Part shown: positions 6,103-14,292 of the stretch, in pieces
Position numbering within the stretch: position 1 is the first letter of the stretch
Layout: the number at the start of each line of letters is the position of its first letter
Assembly (NCBI GenBank): GCA_900757695.1
Contig: CAAEOU010000364.1
Coordinates: forward strand, 1 to 22,627
Direction of reading: 5' to 3'
Length of the DNA: 22,627 bases
Origin: an uncultured Oscillospiraceae bacterium
Lineage (GTDB): Bacteria > Bacillota_A > Clostridia > Oscillospirales > Oscillospiraceae
Program-made: the position numbers and the translations under genes
The notes under the pieces: model-generated
What the model saw: the letters and a program-made list of their open reading frames with translations, nothing else
What the model was told of the DNA's origin: nothing
Databases searched by the model: none

Positions 6103-6729
6103 ATGTTAAACAAGAAAATTACCATCCGTCTTGAGACCAAAGACGATTATCGGAATGTGGAAAATCTGACTCGAGAGTCATTCTGGAACGTCTACCGTCC
6201 CGGCTGTATGGAGCACTATGTGCTGCACTGCTATCGGGATGACCCGGCGTTTGTGCCGGAGCTGGATTTCGTGATGGAGCTGGACGGAGCGCTGATTGGC
6301 CAGATCATTTATGTGCGTTCGGAAATCAAATGTGACGATGGAAGAAGCGTGCCGATCATGACCTTCGGCCCCATTGGCATTGCCCCCAACTACAAGCGTC
6401 AGGGCTACGGAAAAATTCTGCTGGACTTCTCCATGGAGAAAGCAAAAAAGATGGGTGCCAATGCGCTGGCCATCACCGGGAATATCGCCTTCTATGGAAA
6501 GTCCGGCTTTGTCCCTGCCAAAACAACGGGCGTTCGCTATGCCGATGACCCGGAGGCAGATTATTTCCTCATCAAGGAGCTTACGCCCGGTTTTCTAAGC
6601 GACATCTCCGGCACCTACAAAGATCCCGAGGGGTATTTTATCTGTGAGAAAGACCCGGACGGCTTTGAACAGTTTGAAGCCACCTTCCCGGAGAAGGAAA
6701 AGCTGAAGCTGCCGGGACAGCTGTTCTGA
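6103..6729 (+). CDS. GNAT-family N-acetyltransferase, YhbS-like
   Basis: A 208-residue product starts at ATG 6103 after AAGGAGG. The N-terminal domain opens with ITIRLETKDDYRNVENLTRE, typical of YhbS-like acetyltransferases. Motif A, which binds the acetyl-CoA pyrophosphate, is PIGIAPNYKRQGYGKILL (about 90-107) with RQGYGK as the Q/RxxGxG/A loop. Motif B follows as MGANALAITGNIAFYGKSGF. The C-terminal 70 residues (TPGFLSDISGTYKDPEGYF) are the usual extension of this group. The acceptor substrate is unknown. The gene ends its unit with a strong terminator. Confidence 0.88.
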   Translation: MLNKKITIRLETKDDYRNVENLTRESFWNVYRPGCMEHYVLHCYRDDPAFVPELDFVMELDGALIGQIIYVRSEIKCDDGRSVPIMTFGPIGIAPNYKRQGYGKILLDFSMEKAKKMGANALAITGNIAFYGKSGFVPAKTTGVRYADDPEADYFLIKELTPGFLSDISGTYKDPEGYFICEKDPDGFEQFEATFPEKEKLKLPGQLF

Positions 6730-6784
6730 TTGCGTCTCCAGCATGAACCACAAAACGCTCTAACACTTCCACACACATTTTACG

Positions 6785-6823
6785 CAGCGTGTCAAAGCCC
6801 CCTTTGGCACGCTGTTCTTTTTT
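6785..6823 (+). terminator. Intrinsic terminator after the YhbS-like gene
   Basis: CAGCGTGTCAAAG (6785-6797) pairs with CTTTGGCACGCTG (6802-6814), 13 bp with one G-T wobble and a CCCC loop. TTCTTTTTT follows. It separates the accessory block from the signalling operon. Confidence 0.92.
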
Positions 6824-6842
6824 CATACTGCATGTGAATAAG

Positions 6843-6880
6843 TTGCAGGTGATTGGAACCTGTGGTAAAATGAGTATGAT
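6843..6880 (+). promoter_or_regulatory. Promoter region of the solute-binding lipoprotein operon
   Basis: Two overlapping solutions are visible. TTGCAG (6843-6848) pairs at 17 bases with an extended TGG-TAAAAT (6866-6871). TTGGAA (6853-6858) pairs at 16 bases with TATGAT (6875-6880). An inverted repeat CAGGT-N7-ACCTG (6846-6862) overlaps both and may be an operator. The start codon at 6913 has AAAGGAG upstream. Confidence 0.5.
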
Positions 6881-6912
6881 ACAAAGATTTTTGTCGAAAA
6901 GGAGAACACCAT

Positions 6913-8358
6913 ATGTTGCGCTTCAAATCTGGCATTGCGGCACTGTGTGCCGCAGCCCTGCTGCTAACATCCGGCTGCGGCACTGCCGCTCCTGCCAGTG
7001 TGGCCTCCGCCGCCCCCGTAGATGCTGGCAGCCCCGTTTCCATTACCGTTTGGAACTACTATAACGGAGATCAGCTGGATGCCTTTAACAGCATGGTGGA
7101 TGAATTCAATGAAACCGTCGGCAAGGAAAAGGGCATTGAGGTGTCCAGTTACAGTCAGGGCGGTGTTTCTGAATTGGAAACCAATGTGCTGGCCGCTGCG
7201 GAGGGAAAGGTTGGTGCAGACCCCATGCCCAACATTTTCTCCGGCTATGCCGACACCACCTATGCGCTGGATCAGATGGGCATGGTCGTGGATCTCAGCG
7301 ACTATCTGACCGAGGAAGAGCGCAGTGCCTACATTGATGACTATCTGGAGGAAGGTGACTTCTCCGGCACCGGCAGCATCAAGATCTTCCCCACCGCCAA
7401 ATCCACAGAGCTTCTGTTCCTGAACAAAACGGATTGGGAGCCATTTGCCGAAGCCACAGGCGCCACCTATGATGATCTTCAAACCATCGAGGGTGTTGTG
7501 GAAACTGCGGAAAAATACTACCAATGGGCCGACAGCCTCACCCCCGAAGAGGGCGACGGCAAGGCATTCTTTGGCCGTGATGCCATGGCAAACTACATGC
7601 TCATTGGCGCACGTCAGCTGGGCTGTACCATTTTTGATGTGCAGGATGGAAAAATGACGCTGCACTTTGATAAAGAGGTCATCAAAACCCTCTGGGACAA
7701 CTACTATGTTCCCTTTATCAAGGGTTACTTCTCCGCATCCGGTAAGTTCCGCAGCGACGAAGTCAAAACCGGCAATATCATTGCCTACGTGGGCTCCTCT
7801 TCCAGCTCTTCCTTCTTCCCCTCCGAGGTCATCACCAGTGACACCGAAAGCCACCCCATTGAGCGTGAAGTGCTGCCTGCCCCCCGGTTCCGTGACGGCG
7901 AAAACTATGCCGTTCAGCAGGGTGCCGGAATGGTAGTCACCAAGGCCGACGAAAAAGAGGTGCAAGCCAGCGTAGATTTTCTAAAGTGGTTTACAGCCCC
8001 GGAGCACAACATCGCCTTTTCGATTGGCTCCGGTTATCTACCTGTCACCAAAGCAGGCAGCAAGCTGGAAACCATCAAGGAGAACACACCTGATCTTTCT
8101 TCCAGTATCGAGCAGGCTCTGGACACCGTAAACAATTGTACGCTCTATACGCCCACCGCATTCTCCAACGGCACCGATGCCCGTGCAGTATTGGAATACG
8201 CACTCAGTGACGCCGCCACCGCAGACCGCGGCACTGTGGAAGAGCGCATGGCGCAGGGGCAGGACTTTGAGACCGCCGCTGAAGAATTTCTCTCTGCGGA
8301 CCGTTTTGAGCGCTGGTATCAGGATATCCAGACCGAACTCCAGCAATACGCCGGATAA
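6913..8358 (+). CDS. Extracellular solute-binding lipoprotein, family 1 type, without a transporter
   Basis: The 481-residue product has a lipoprotein signal with hydrophobic core and lipobox TSGC, giving Cys22 as the lipidated residue. The mature part begins with a Ser/Ala/Pro linker and then ITVWNYYNGDQLDAFNSMVD (about 38-57), the classic first strand and helix of sugar-type ABC solute-binding proteins. Later segments (NIFSGYADTTYALDQMG; QQGAGMVVTKADEKEVQASV followed by DFLKWFTAPEHN) match the hinge and C-terminal lobe of the same family. It should sit on the outer face of the membrane and bind an oligosaccharide or similar ligand (inferred). There are no ABC permease or ATPase genes nearby. 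Instead a sensor-GGDEF-EAL gene starts 26 bases later, so this protein may be a ligand receptor for signalling rather than import. Confidence 0.9.
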   Translation: MLRFKSGIAALCAAALLLTSGCGTAAPASVASAAPVDAGSPVSITVWNYYNGDQLDAFNSMVDEFNETVGKEKGIEVSSYSQGGVSELETNVLAAAEGKVGADPMPNIFSGYADTTYALDQMGMVVDLSDYLTEEERSAYIDDYLEEGDFSGTGSIKIFPTAKSTELLFLNKTDWEPFAEATGATYDDLQTIEGVVETAEKYYQWADSLTPEEGDGKAFFGRDAMANYMLIGARQLGCTIFDVQDGKMTLHFDKEVIKTLWDNYYVPFIKGYFSASGKFRSDEVKTGNIIAYVGSSSSSSFFPSEVITSDTESHPIEREVLPAPRFRDGENYAVQQGAGMVVTKADEKEVQASVDFLKWFTAPEHNIAFSIGSGYLPVTKAGSKLETIKENTPDLSSSIEQALDTVNNCTLYTPTAFSNGTDARAVLEYALSDAATADRGTVEERMAQGQDFETAAEEFLSADRFERWYQDIQTELQQYAG

Positions 8359-8384
8359 ACATTCCACCGAAAGGAGATGGTATC

Positions 8385-11300
8385 ATGGAAAAGAAACATC
8401 CTTCTCATCAGAAGCACAGCAGACCTGCCTTCCATGGTATTTTATCTTCTATGATGCTGGTTCTCCTGATTGAGATTATCCTGATGATGACTGTTCTCTA
8501 CTTCAGCAGCATCACAGAGCAGCTCAATCAGAACGCCTTGGCCATTTTACAAAAGCAGGTAGAAAACCGTCAGAACTACCTGCAAACGATGCTGGTAGAC
8601 AATCAGGAGCTATCCGCTCTGTCTGACAGCATCAATAACACCACCTTATCCCTGCTGCATTCCGGTGATATTGATCTTGAAACATTGGATCAGGCTAGTG
8701 AAAACTGTCTTCCCCTGCTCAATGCGGTCAGCACCAATCTGGTTTCAACCCTGCGCAATCGTTCTGTCACCGGTATCTTTCTGGCGCTGCGCACCCACAG
8801 CTTTGATACGCTTTCCGATGATGACGTCATTCCATGTGTTTATATTCGGGATTTGGATCCGGATACCGCTCCCTCCAGCCGCAATTCCGATCTAATGCTG
8901 GAGGTCTCCCCTACCCAGCTGGTGGAATCCATGCGAATCTCCACTGACAGCGCATGGGCTCCGGCCCTGCGCAGCGGCCAAAGTGTGGTATCCCAGCTGC
9001 TTGCGCCTGCCTTCGAGGCCGCTTATCAGGATGACACAAAGCTTGACGCCGAGGACTACGGCCACTGGACCACCGGCACTTATACGCTCAACGGAGACAG
9101 CCACGCCGCAATTGGCTATACCATCCCACTGATTCTCCCTGACGGCACGGTATACGGTGTCCTTGGCATCGAAATGCTGGAAAGCTATGTGCAGTCCAAG
9201 CTCCCCTATCAGGAGCTGAGCAGCGAGGGCTATGGAACCTATCTGCTTGCCTCTACCACCAGCGCCACCTCAAATTTCCGTTTTCAGATCACATCATCCC
9301 TCTGCTCCACTGCCAAGGATGCGCCGCTCCCCGCCGGCAGCAACGATATCACCTTGTCCAATTCTACGCAGGGAGGCTGTTACTATAGCTGCAACAATGT
9401 ACGTTACCGTGCAGCCTATGATTCTCTGACGCTGTATAGCCGCAACGCTCCGTTTTCCGGAGAGCAATGGCTATTGGTCGGCGTAGTGCCCGAGAGCACA
9501 CTCTTTGGATTTTCCAAGCATGTTATGCGGCTTTTATGGATTGCAATGCTTCTGGTTTTGGTTACAGGCGTCCTTTCCAGCCTTTTTGCGGCTCATTGGT
9601 TCTGCCGGCCTATCTCTCAGCTCTCCGATGAGGTAGCCGCTGCACAGGAGAGCCGCAGCAGTATTCCCACCCTTTCCCCCACCGGCATCGTGGAGCTGGA
9701 TCAGTTTGCCTCTGCCATTACACAGCTCAGTCAGGACGTGATCAGTAGCTCTACCAGGTTCCTGCAAATCATGGATATGGCCAGCGTATCGCTGGGCGGC
9801 TATGAGCTTCGCAGTGATCCCCCAAGCATCTATGTGACTGACAATTTCTTTCCCCTGCTGGGCATTCCCGACATCGACCCAAAAACGCTGACTGTGCAGC
9901 ATTTTGGTGCATTGATGCGCCATCTGTCACAGAGCTGTATGCACAAGACCACCGCCGATGGCGCTGAGCTTTACCAAATCTCCCAGGGGGATGGCTCCCT
10001 GCGGTATATCCGTCTGGAAACCCAGCAAAACGGTTCGACCCGTATGGGACTGGTAGAAGATGTGACCTTTACCACGGAAGAGCGCCTTCGTGTGGAGCAC
10101 GAACGGGATTATGACATTCTCACCGGACTATACAGCCGCCGGGCATTCCGCGCCAAATGCAGTGCCCTTTTCGAGCAGCCACAGCAGCTGCACCACGCCG
10201 CACTTTTGATGCTGGATCTTGACAACCTGAAATCCACCAACGACTCTCTTGGCCATGACTGGGGAGACCGGTATATCCAGCGTGCAGGCCAGTGTATTGC
10301 CCAGCATGCGCCCAGCAGCGCTCTGTGCTCCCGGATCTCCGGCGATGAATTTAATATCTTTCTCTACGGCTACAGCAGCCGGAAAGAGCTTCTGAAGGTG
10401 ATCCATCGTCTGTGGCACGCACTGGAGCAAACAGCGATTCACCTTCCTGACGGCCGTGAATTTAACATCAGCCTTTCCGGCGGCGTGGCATGGTATCCCG
10501 ATGACACCCTCGACCTTGACCTGCTGAAAAAATACGCCGACTTTGCCATGTACGAGGTGAAGCGTTCCCATAAGGGACAGCTTGGGGAATTCAACATTGC
10601 GCTCTACAACTCCGCACTCCATGAACGGCAGCTTCGCAGTGAGTTTCATCAGATGCTTCGGAATGAGGCCATCTCCTATCACTTCCAGCCGATCTTCTCG
10701 GCAAAGGATGGTACGCCGCTGGCCTACGAAGCACTGATGCGGCTAAGCCTCCCAACTCTGAAAAGTCCCTTGGACGTGCTTCGATTGGCACGTGCCGAAA
10801 ATAAGCTTCATGATATCGAGCGTATTACGCTTTTCAAGGCCTCAGAAGCCTATGATGCGCTCCAGCGCAGCGGAAAGGTTCCCGCAGGTAAGCTTCTGTT
10901 CATCAACACCATTGCCAGCCAGCATCTAAACGAAGCAGAAGAAAATGAGTTTGTACGGCGTTTTTCCCATTTGCTCCCGCAATACGTCAGCGAGATCACC
11001 GAAGAGGATGAGCTGGATATGGAAGCACTGGAAAAAAAGCGTCGTTTCCCCGGCGGCTCTCAGGTCTTTGCACTGGATGATTACGGAAGCGGCTTCAACA
11101 GCGAAAAGAATCTGCTGGCACTGGCCCCACATTATATCAAGGTGGATATTTGTATCGTCAGCGGCATTGACACCGACGAGAACAAGCAGCAGATCGTGGC
11201 GAACATTGTCCACTATGCGCACCAGCGTGATATGAAGATCATTGCAGAAGGACTGGAAACCCCGGCAGAACTGAAGACCCTGCTTCGTCTGGGCGTTGAC

Positions 11301-11423
11301 ATGCTGCAAGGCTATCTGCTGGCAAAGCCTGCACAGGTTCCCCCTGCCATTTCTCCCGAAGCGCTGGATGTGATTCACAGCTTTCATTGCAGCTCCGGCA
11401 TAAACGGAAGCGATCCCGTATAA
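8385..11423 (+). CDS. Transmembrane sensor protein with PAS-like, GGDEF and EAL domains
   Basis: The 1012-residue product starts at ATG 8385 after AAAGGAG. TM1 is about 18-42 and TM2 about 383-405, enclosing a roughly 340-residue extracellular sensor with a Cache-like end (DGTVYGVLGIEML). A HAMP-like stretch (CRPISQLSDEVAAAQ) and a PAS-like region (about 470-570) follow. The GGDEF domain begins near DILTGLYSRRAF and has SGDEF at 652-656, an accepted active-site variant. No RxxD inhibitory site precedes it. The EAL domain has EALMR at 782, the metal-site Asn in FINTIASQ, DDYGSGF at 898, KVD, AEGLET and QGYLLAKP, so the phosphodiesterase residues are all present. Both synthesis and breakdown of cyclic-di-GMP are possible. 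It lies between the lipoprotein and the HD gene in one operon. Confidence 0.93.
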   Translation: MEKKHPSHQKHSRPAFHGILSSMMLVLLIEIILMMTVLYFSSITEQLNQNALAILQKQVENRQNYLQTMLVDNQELSALSDSINNTTLSLLHSGDIDLETLDQASENCLPLLNAVSTNLVSTLRNRSVTGIFLALRTHSFDTLSDDDVIPCVYIRDLDPDTAPSSRNSDLMLEVSPTQLVESMRISTDSAWAPALRSGQSVVSQLLAPAFEAAYQDDTKLDAEDYGHWTTGTYTLNGDSHAAIGYTIPLILPDGTVYGVLGIEMLESYVQSKLPYQELSSEGYGTYLLASTTSATSNFRFQITSSLCSTAKDAPLPAGSNDITLSNSTQGGCYYSCNNVRYRAAYDSLTLYSRNAPFSGEQWLLVGVVPESTLFGFSKHVMRLLWIAMLLVLVTGVLSSLFAAHWFCRPISQLSDEVAAAQESRSSIPTLSPTGIVELDQFASAITQLSQDVISSSTRFLQIMDMASVSLGGYELRSDPPSIYVTDNFFPLLGIPDIDPKTLTVQHFGALMRHLSQSCMHKTTADGAELYQISQGDGSLRYIRLETQQNGSTRMGLVEDVTFTTEERLRVEHERDYDILTGLYSRRAFRAKCSALFEQPQQLHHAALLMLDLDNLKSTNDSLGHDWGDRYIQRAGQCIAQHAPSSALCSRISGDEFNIFLYGYSSRKELLKVIHRLWHALEQTAIHLPDGREFNISLSGGVAWYPDDTLDLDLLKKYADFAMYEVKRSHKGQLGEFNIALYNSALHERQLRSEFHQMLRNEAISYHFQPIFSAKDGTPLAYEALMRLSLPTLKSPLDVLRLARAENKLHDIERITLFKASEAYDALQRSGKVPAGKLLFINTIASQHLNEAEENEFVRRFSHLLPQYVSEITEEDELDMEALEKKRRFPGGSQVFALDDYGSGFNSEKNLLALAPHYIKVDICIVSGIDTDENKQQIVANIVHYAHQRDMKIIAEGLETPAELKTLLRLGVDMLQGYLLAKPAQVPPAISPEALDVIHSFHCSSGINGSDPV

Positions 11424-11442
11424 ATCATCAAAGGAGTCTTCT

Positions 11443-12006
11443 ATGAACCCTACTGCGTACCTGTCGGTTCTCTCCGTTGCGGAGCGTCTCAAATGTAATA
11501 CACGCCATTCCTGGACGTCCTCTGGGCGTCATGAAAGCGTAGCCGAGCACAGCTGGCGGCTTGCACTGATGGCCATGCTGGCTGCCGATGAATTTCCGGA
11601 CTTGGATATGGATCGTGTGATCCGCATGTGCATCATCCACGATTTGGGCGAAGCCTTCACGGGAGATATTCCGGCCTTTGACAAAACGGAAGCGGACGAG
11701 CAGCGTGAGGATGCACTGCTCCGGCAGTTGATTGGCACCTTTCCCACCCCGGCACGGCAGGAATTCTCTGACTTGCTTCAGGAAATGGACGCTCTCCAAA
11801 CCCGTGAGGCAAAGCTTTATAAGGCTTTGGACAAGCTGGAAGCCCTGATTTCCCATAACGAGGCAGACCTCTCCACCTGGCTCCCACTGGAATACTCGCT
11901 CCAGCTTACCTACGGACAGGAGCTCATGGATCTGACCCCTTGGCTCCGAAGCCTCAGGGATGAAGTAACTGCCGTCACTCGGAATAAAATCGCCGACCAA
12001 TCCTGA
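11443..12006 (+). CDS. HD-domain phosphohydrolase, YfbR/HDDC2-like
   Basis: A 187-residue cytosolic protein, ATG 11443, AAGGAG upstream, 19 bases after the GGDEF-EAL gene. The N-terminal pattern RHSWTSSGRHESVAEHSWRL resembles the HDDC2/YfbR group of nucleoside 5'-monophosphatases. Metal ligands fit an HD site: His36, His66-Asp67 in IIHDLGE and Asp130 in KALDKLEAL. Glu70 matches the catalytic Glu of the HDxxE motif in Escherichia coli YfbR. Known members dephosphorylate deoxynucleoside monophosphates. In this operon, turnover of a nucleotide linked to cyclic-di-GMP signalling is possible but not shown. A strong terminator follows. Confidence 0.88.
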   Translation: MNPTAYLSVLSVAERLKCNTRHSWTSSGRHESVAEHSWRLALMAMLAADEFPDLDMDRVIRMCIIHDLGEAFTGDIPAFDKTEADEQREDALLRQLIGTFPTPARQEFSDLLQEMDALQTREAKLYKALDKLEALISHNEADLSTWLPLEYSLQLTYGQELMDLTPWLRSLRDEVTAVTRNKIADQS

Positions 12007-12032
12007 TTTATGAACATTTACCGCTCTGCTGC

Positions 12033-12067
12033 AAAAAGCGGGACAGCCGTCGCTGCCCCGCTTTTTT
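12033..12067 (+). terminator. Terminator closing the lipoprotein-sensor-HD operon
   Basis: GCGGG (12038-12042) pairs with CCCGC (12057-12061) and CAGC (12044-12047) with GCTG (12052-12055), with one A/C mismatch. Flanking A5 pairs with the T6 tract at 12062-12067, so it could act in both directions. Confidence 0.92.
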
Positions 12068-12433
12068 CGCATCCTGGCTGACCAGTCTTCGCCGGATACC
12101 CTTGATCGTTCTATGAAAAGTTCCCTTAGAGATCACACAGGTTATCCTGTCCTCAAGATCTCGCACTGCGCTTCGATGTATTGCTGCATCGTCCTTCAGA
12201 TGTTCCATGGCCTTTGAAACATTGGTTCTTTCCCTCCCGATCCGAAGACAGTATATGCATCATAATCAGAACTATTCACCGATCGTTCAGGAAACTTGTC
12301 CCATTTGTTGCTTTTCCGCAAGTTATATGGTATGATAAAGTGTATATGTCCAGTTCAGTGCCTGGAAACGGCACACTTTACCAGAAACCACAGCCGGACA
12401 TTCCGGCCAGCAAATAAAAAGTGAGGAAATTCA
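12068..12433. other. 366-base intergenic region with a promoter at its right end
   Basis: No gene on the + strand is supported here. On the - strand a frame without stop runs from about 12258 down to 12008 and reads RTNVSKAMEHLKDDAAIHRS and onward. It has a possible ATG at 12208 but no ribosome-binding site, and it passes through the terminator stem, so I treat it as a relic or chance frame. The right end holds the promoter of the phosphodiester glycosidase gene and a roughly 90-base untranslated leader. Confidence 0.5.
12308..12336 (+). promoter_or_regulatory. Promoter of the phosphodiester glycosidase gene
   Basis: TTGCTT (12308-12313), a 17-base spacer and TATGAT (12331-12336) with an extended TGG just before the -10. 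The whole site resembles the promoter of the facing GGDEF gene at 16603-16631. Confidence 0.7.
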
Positions 12434-14209
12434 ATGTCAAACCACGAACTGCACGATGAAAATAAGCATTTGGTCGGCAACTCCAACAGTGCTGACCATC
12501 AAGCGGATTACACGTCTGATTCGTTATCTGAGATATTTGATTCCATTGACGCCAGCGAATATGAATTCGAGGATGACGAAGACGCCTATTATCATAAACG
12601 TACCCGCCTTGCAGCAGTCGATCATTCTTTGCATGAGCCCGAGGATGCGTCATCCCAGGATACTCAGGCCCCTTCCGATGATCCTTCGGTTGATTCGGAT
12701 ACCACCGATGATACCCCTATGGATCTCGGCGCCTATACCGATTATGACACCTATAATGACTCCGGCACTTACCGCTCCTATGATGGCTCCAGCGAATATC
12801 GGAGCTTTGATGCGGCAATGCCGGAGGCTCCCGAAAACGGCTGGTACCACTATTCTCAGGAAGACAGCGATCTGGAGGAGCATGATGACTATGACACCGA
12901 GGAAGAAGATCCCCCAGAGCCGGCACCGCACAGCCACCGGCTGTTGCATATATTGTCCAATCTGCTTCTTGTAATGGTCACGCTTCTCAGTGCGTTTTAT
13001 CTGATGGTGCTCTATGCTCCCATTCCTGCGCTGACAAATCTGCGGGATATGTATGTACGTACCGCCATGACCACCATCAACCACAAGTGGCTTGCCACGG
13101 CCATTGTTCCCGGTGATATCATCGATAAGATCGTGCTGGAGGACTATCAGGCCGACTTGGCAATGACCGGCGTAAAGTCTGACTGGGGGAATGTCTCCGT
13201 ACAGGAACTTCCAACCTTTGCAGAGGACAGCACTGTGAAGGAGCCCACAGATCAGCAGAGCCAATCTGCCATGGAACAGGGATCACAGATCGATTCCGTA
13301 CATACGGAGGATGATTCCCCCTATTCCAGCACCGAAGAAGAAACTTTCTTCCAGCTGTTTTATGAAATCGACTATAATTCCATGCAGGATTACCTGAATG
13401 ATCACCCGGACGCCCTTTCCGATGGGTGGGGTGCCATCAACATCAACGAGGCCGGACTGGATGAGTCCGGCACCTCGATCCAAACGATTCACGGGGATCA
13501 GGTTCTTGCGCTGGATGCCAGCAACGGCGTACTGCTTGTTCGGATAAATCTCGGCTCCTCCCGGGGCATCATGGCCATCTGCAAGGACACCTCCCGTCTG
13601 AGTCTTCGTGCCGCATCTACGTTGCCTGCCACCGGCCAGACCGCCGGCAATATCTGTGACGCCAACAATGGCATTCTTTCCATCACCGGCAGTGCCTTCC
13701 TTGACGATGGCACCAGCAACGGCGGTCAGATCTCCGGTCTTGCCGTTTGCAACGGCGTTGAAATGGGCTCCCGTCTGGGCGGCTATGGCGACAAGCGGCT
13801 GGAACTCCGCAACGATAATCGGATGTACATCGTAGACTCTGCATCCGCTGTGGACAGTGATACCCGGGATGCCTGCGAGTTCCGTCCTGCACTAATCGTG
13901 GACGGCGAAAATGTGGCCGGAAACAGCACATGGAACAGCCCGAATCCCCGTGCTGTTCTGGGCCAGAGCGCCAAGCTGGAGACCATGATGGTGGTGGTCG
14001 AGGGCCGTCTTCTGGACAGCCCCGGCTGCGGCGTGGAGGATATTGCCGATAAGCTGGAGGAATACGGATGCGTACAGGCCCTGAATCTGGACGGCGGCAC
14101 CAGCGCCATTATGTACTATAAGGGTGAATATGTCACCCGCTGCTCCAACACAGCGCTGCCGGGTGGCCGGACACTTCCCTCCGCTTGGGTATACGAGCGT
14201 GCCTCTTAA
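12434..14209 (+). CDS. Type II membrane protein with a C-terminal phosphodiester glycosidase (NAGPA) domain
   Basis: The 591-residue product starts at ATG 12434 after GTGAGGAA. Residues 1-165 are strongly acidic and rich in Asp, Glu, Ser and Tyr, with short repeats such as DYDTYNDSGTYRSYDGSSEY. One TM helix lies at about 170-195 (LLHILSNLLLVMVTLLSAFY), so the acidic tail is cytoplasmic and the rest extracellular. Residues about 330-591 form a NAGPA/DUF2233 domain: an ISGLAVCNGV strand, the R-AVLGQ segment, and the hallmark ALNLDGGTSAIMYYKGEYV (Asp553, Gly554, Gly555), ending in RTLPSAWVYE. The family hydrolyses GlcNAc-phosphodiesters or related wall and capsule glycan phosphodiester bonds (established for the human uncovering enzyme; inferred here). 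It is monocistronic with its own promoter and terminator. Confidence 0.9.
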   Translation: MSNHELHDENKHLVGNSNSADHQADYTSDSLSEIFDSIDASEYEFEDDEDAYYHKRTRLAAVDHSLHEPEDASSQDTQAPSDDPSVDSDTTDDTPMDLGAYTDYDTYNDSGTYRSYDGSSEYRSFDAAMPEAPENGWYHYSQEDSDLEEHDDYDTEEEDPPEPAPHSHRLLHILSNLLLVMVTLLSAFYLMVLYAPIPALTNLRDMYVRTAMTTINHKWLATAIVPGDIIDKIVLEDYQADLAMTGVKSDWGNVSVQELPTFAEDSTVKEPTDQQSQSAMEQGSQIDSVHTEDDSPYSSTEEETFFQLFYEIDYNSMQDYLNDHPDALSDGWGAININEAGLDESGTSIQTIHGDQVLALDASNGVLLVRINLGSSRGIMAICKDTSRLSLRAASTLPATGQTAGNICDANNGILSITGSAFLDDGTSNGGQISGLAVCNGVEMGSRLGGYGDKRLELRNDNRMYIVDSASAVDSDTRDACEFRPALIVDGENVAGNSTWNSPNPRAVLGQSAKLETMMVVVEGRLLDSPGCGVEDIADKLEEYGCVQALNLDGGTSAIMYYKGEYVTRCSNTALPGGRTLPSAWVYERAS

Positions 14210-14231
14210 CGAAATATTCCCCAGATGCAGC

Positions 14232-14268
14232 AGCAGCGGCAGTTCCCTTCGAACTGCCGCTGCTTTTT
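14232..14268 (+). terminator. Terminator after the phosphodiester glycosidase gene
   Basis: AGCAGCGGCAGTTC (14232-14245) pairs perfectly with GAACTGCCGCTGCT (14251-14264), loop CCTTC, followed by T5. It lies between the convergent + and - genes. The opposite strand has no T tract, so it acts in the + direction. Confidence 0.92.
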
Positions 14269-14292
14269 ATGATTTTGTTTCGTCCACACCGG

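Noticed and set aside
6964..7965. Open frame of 333 codons on the - strand within the solute-binding protein gene
   Set aside because: The + strand protein has a lipobox and family motifs. The antisense frame shows only Gly/Val-rich shadow sequence and no start signal.
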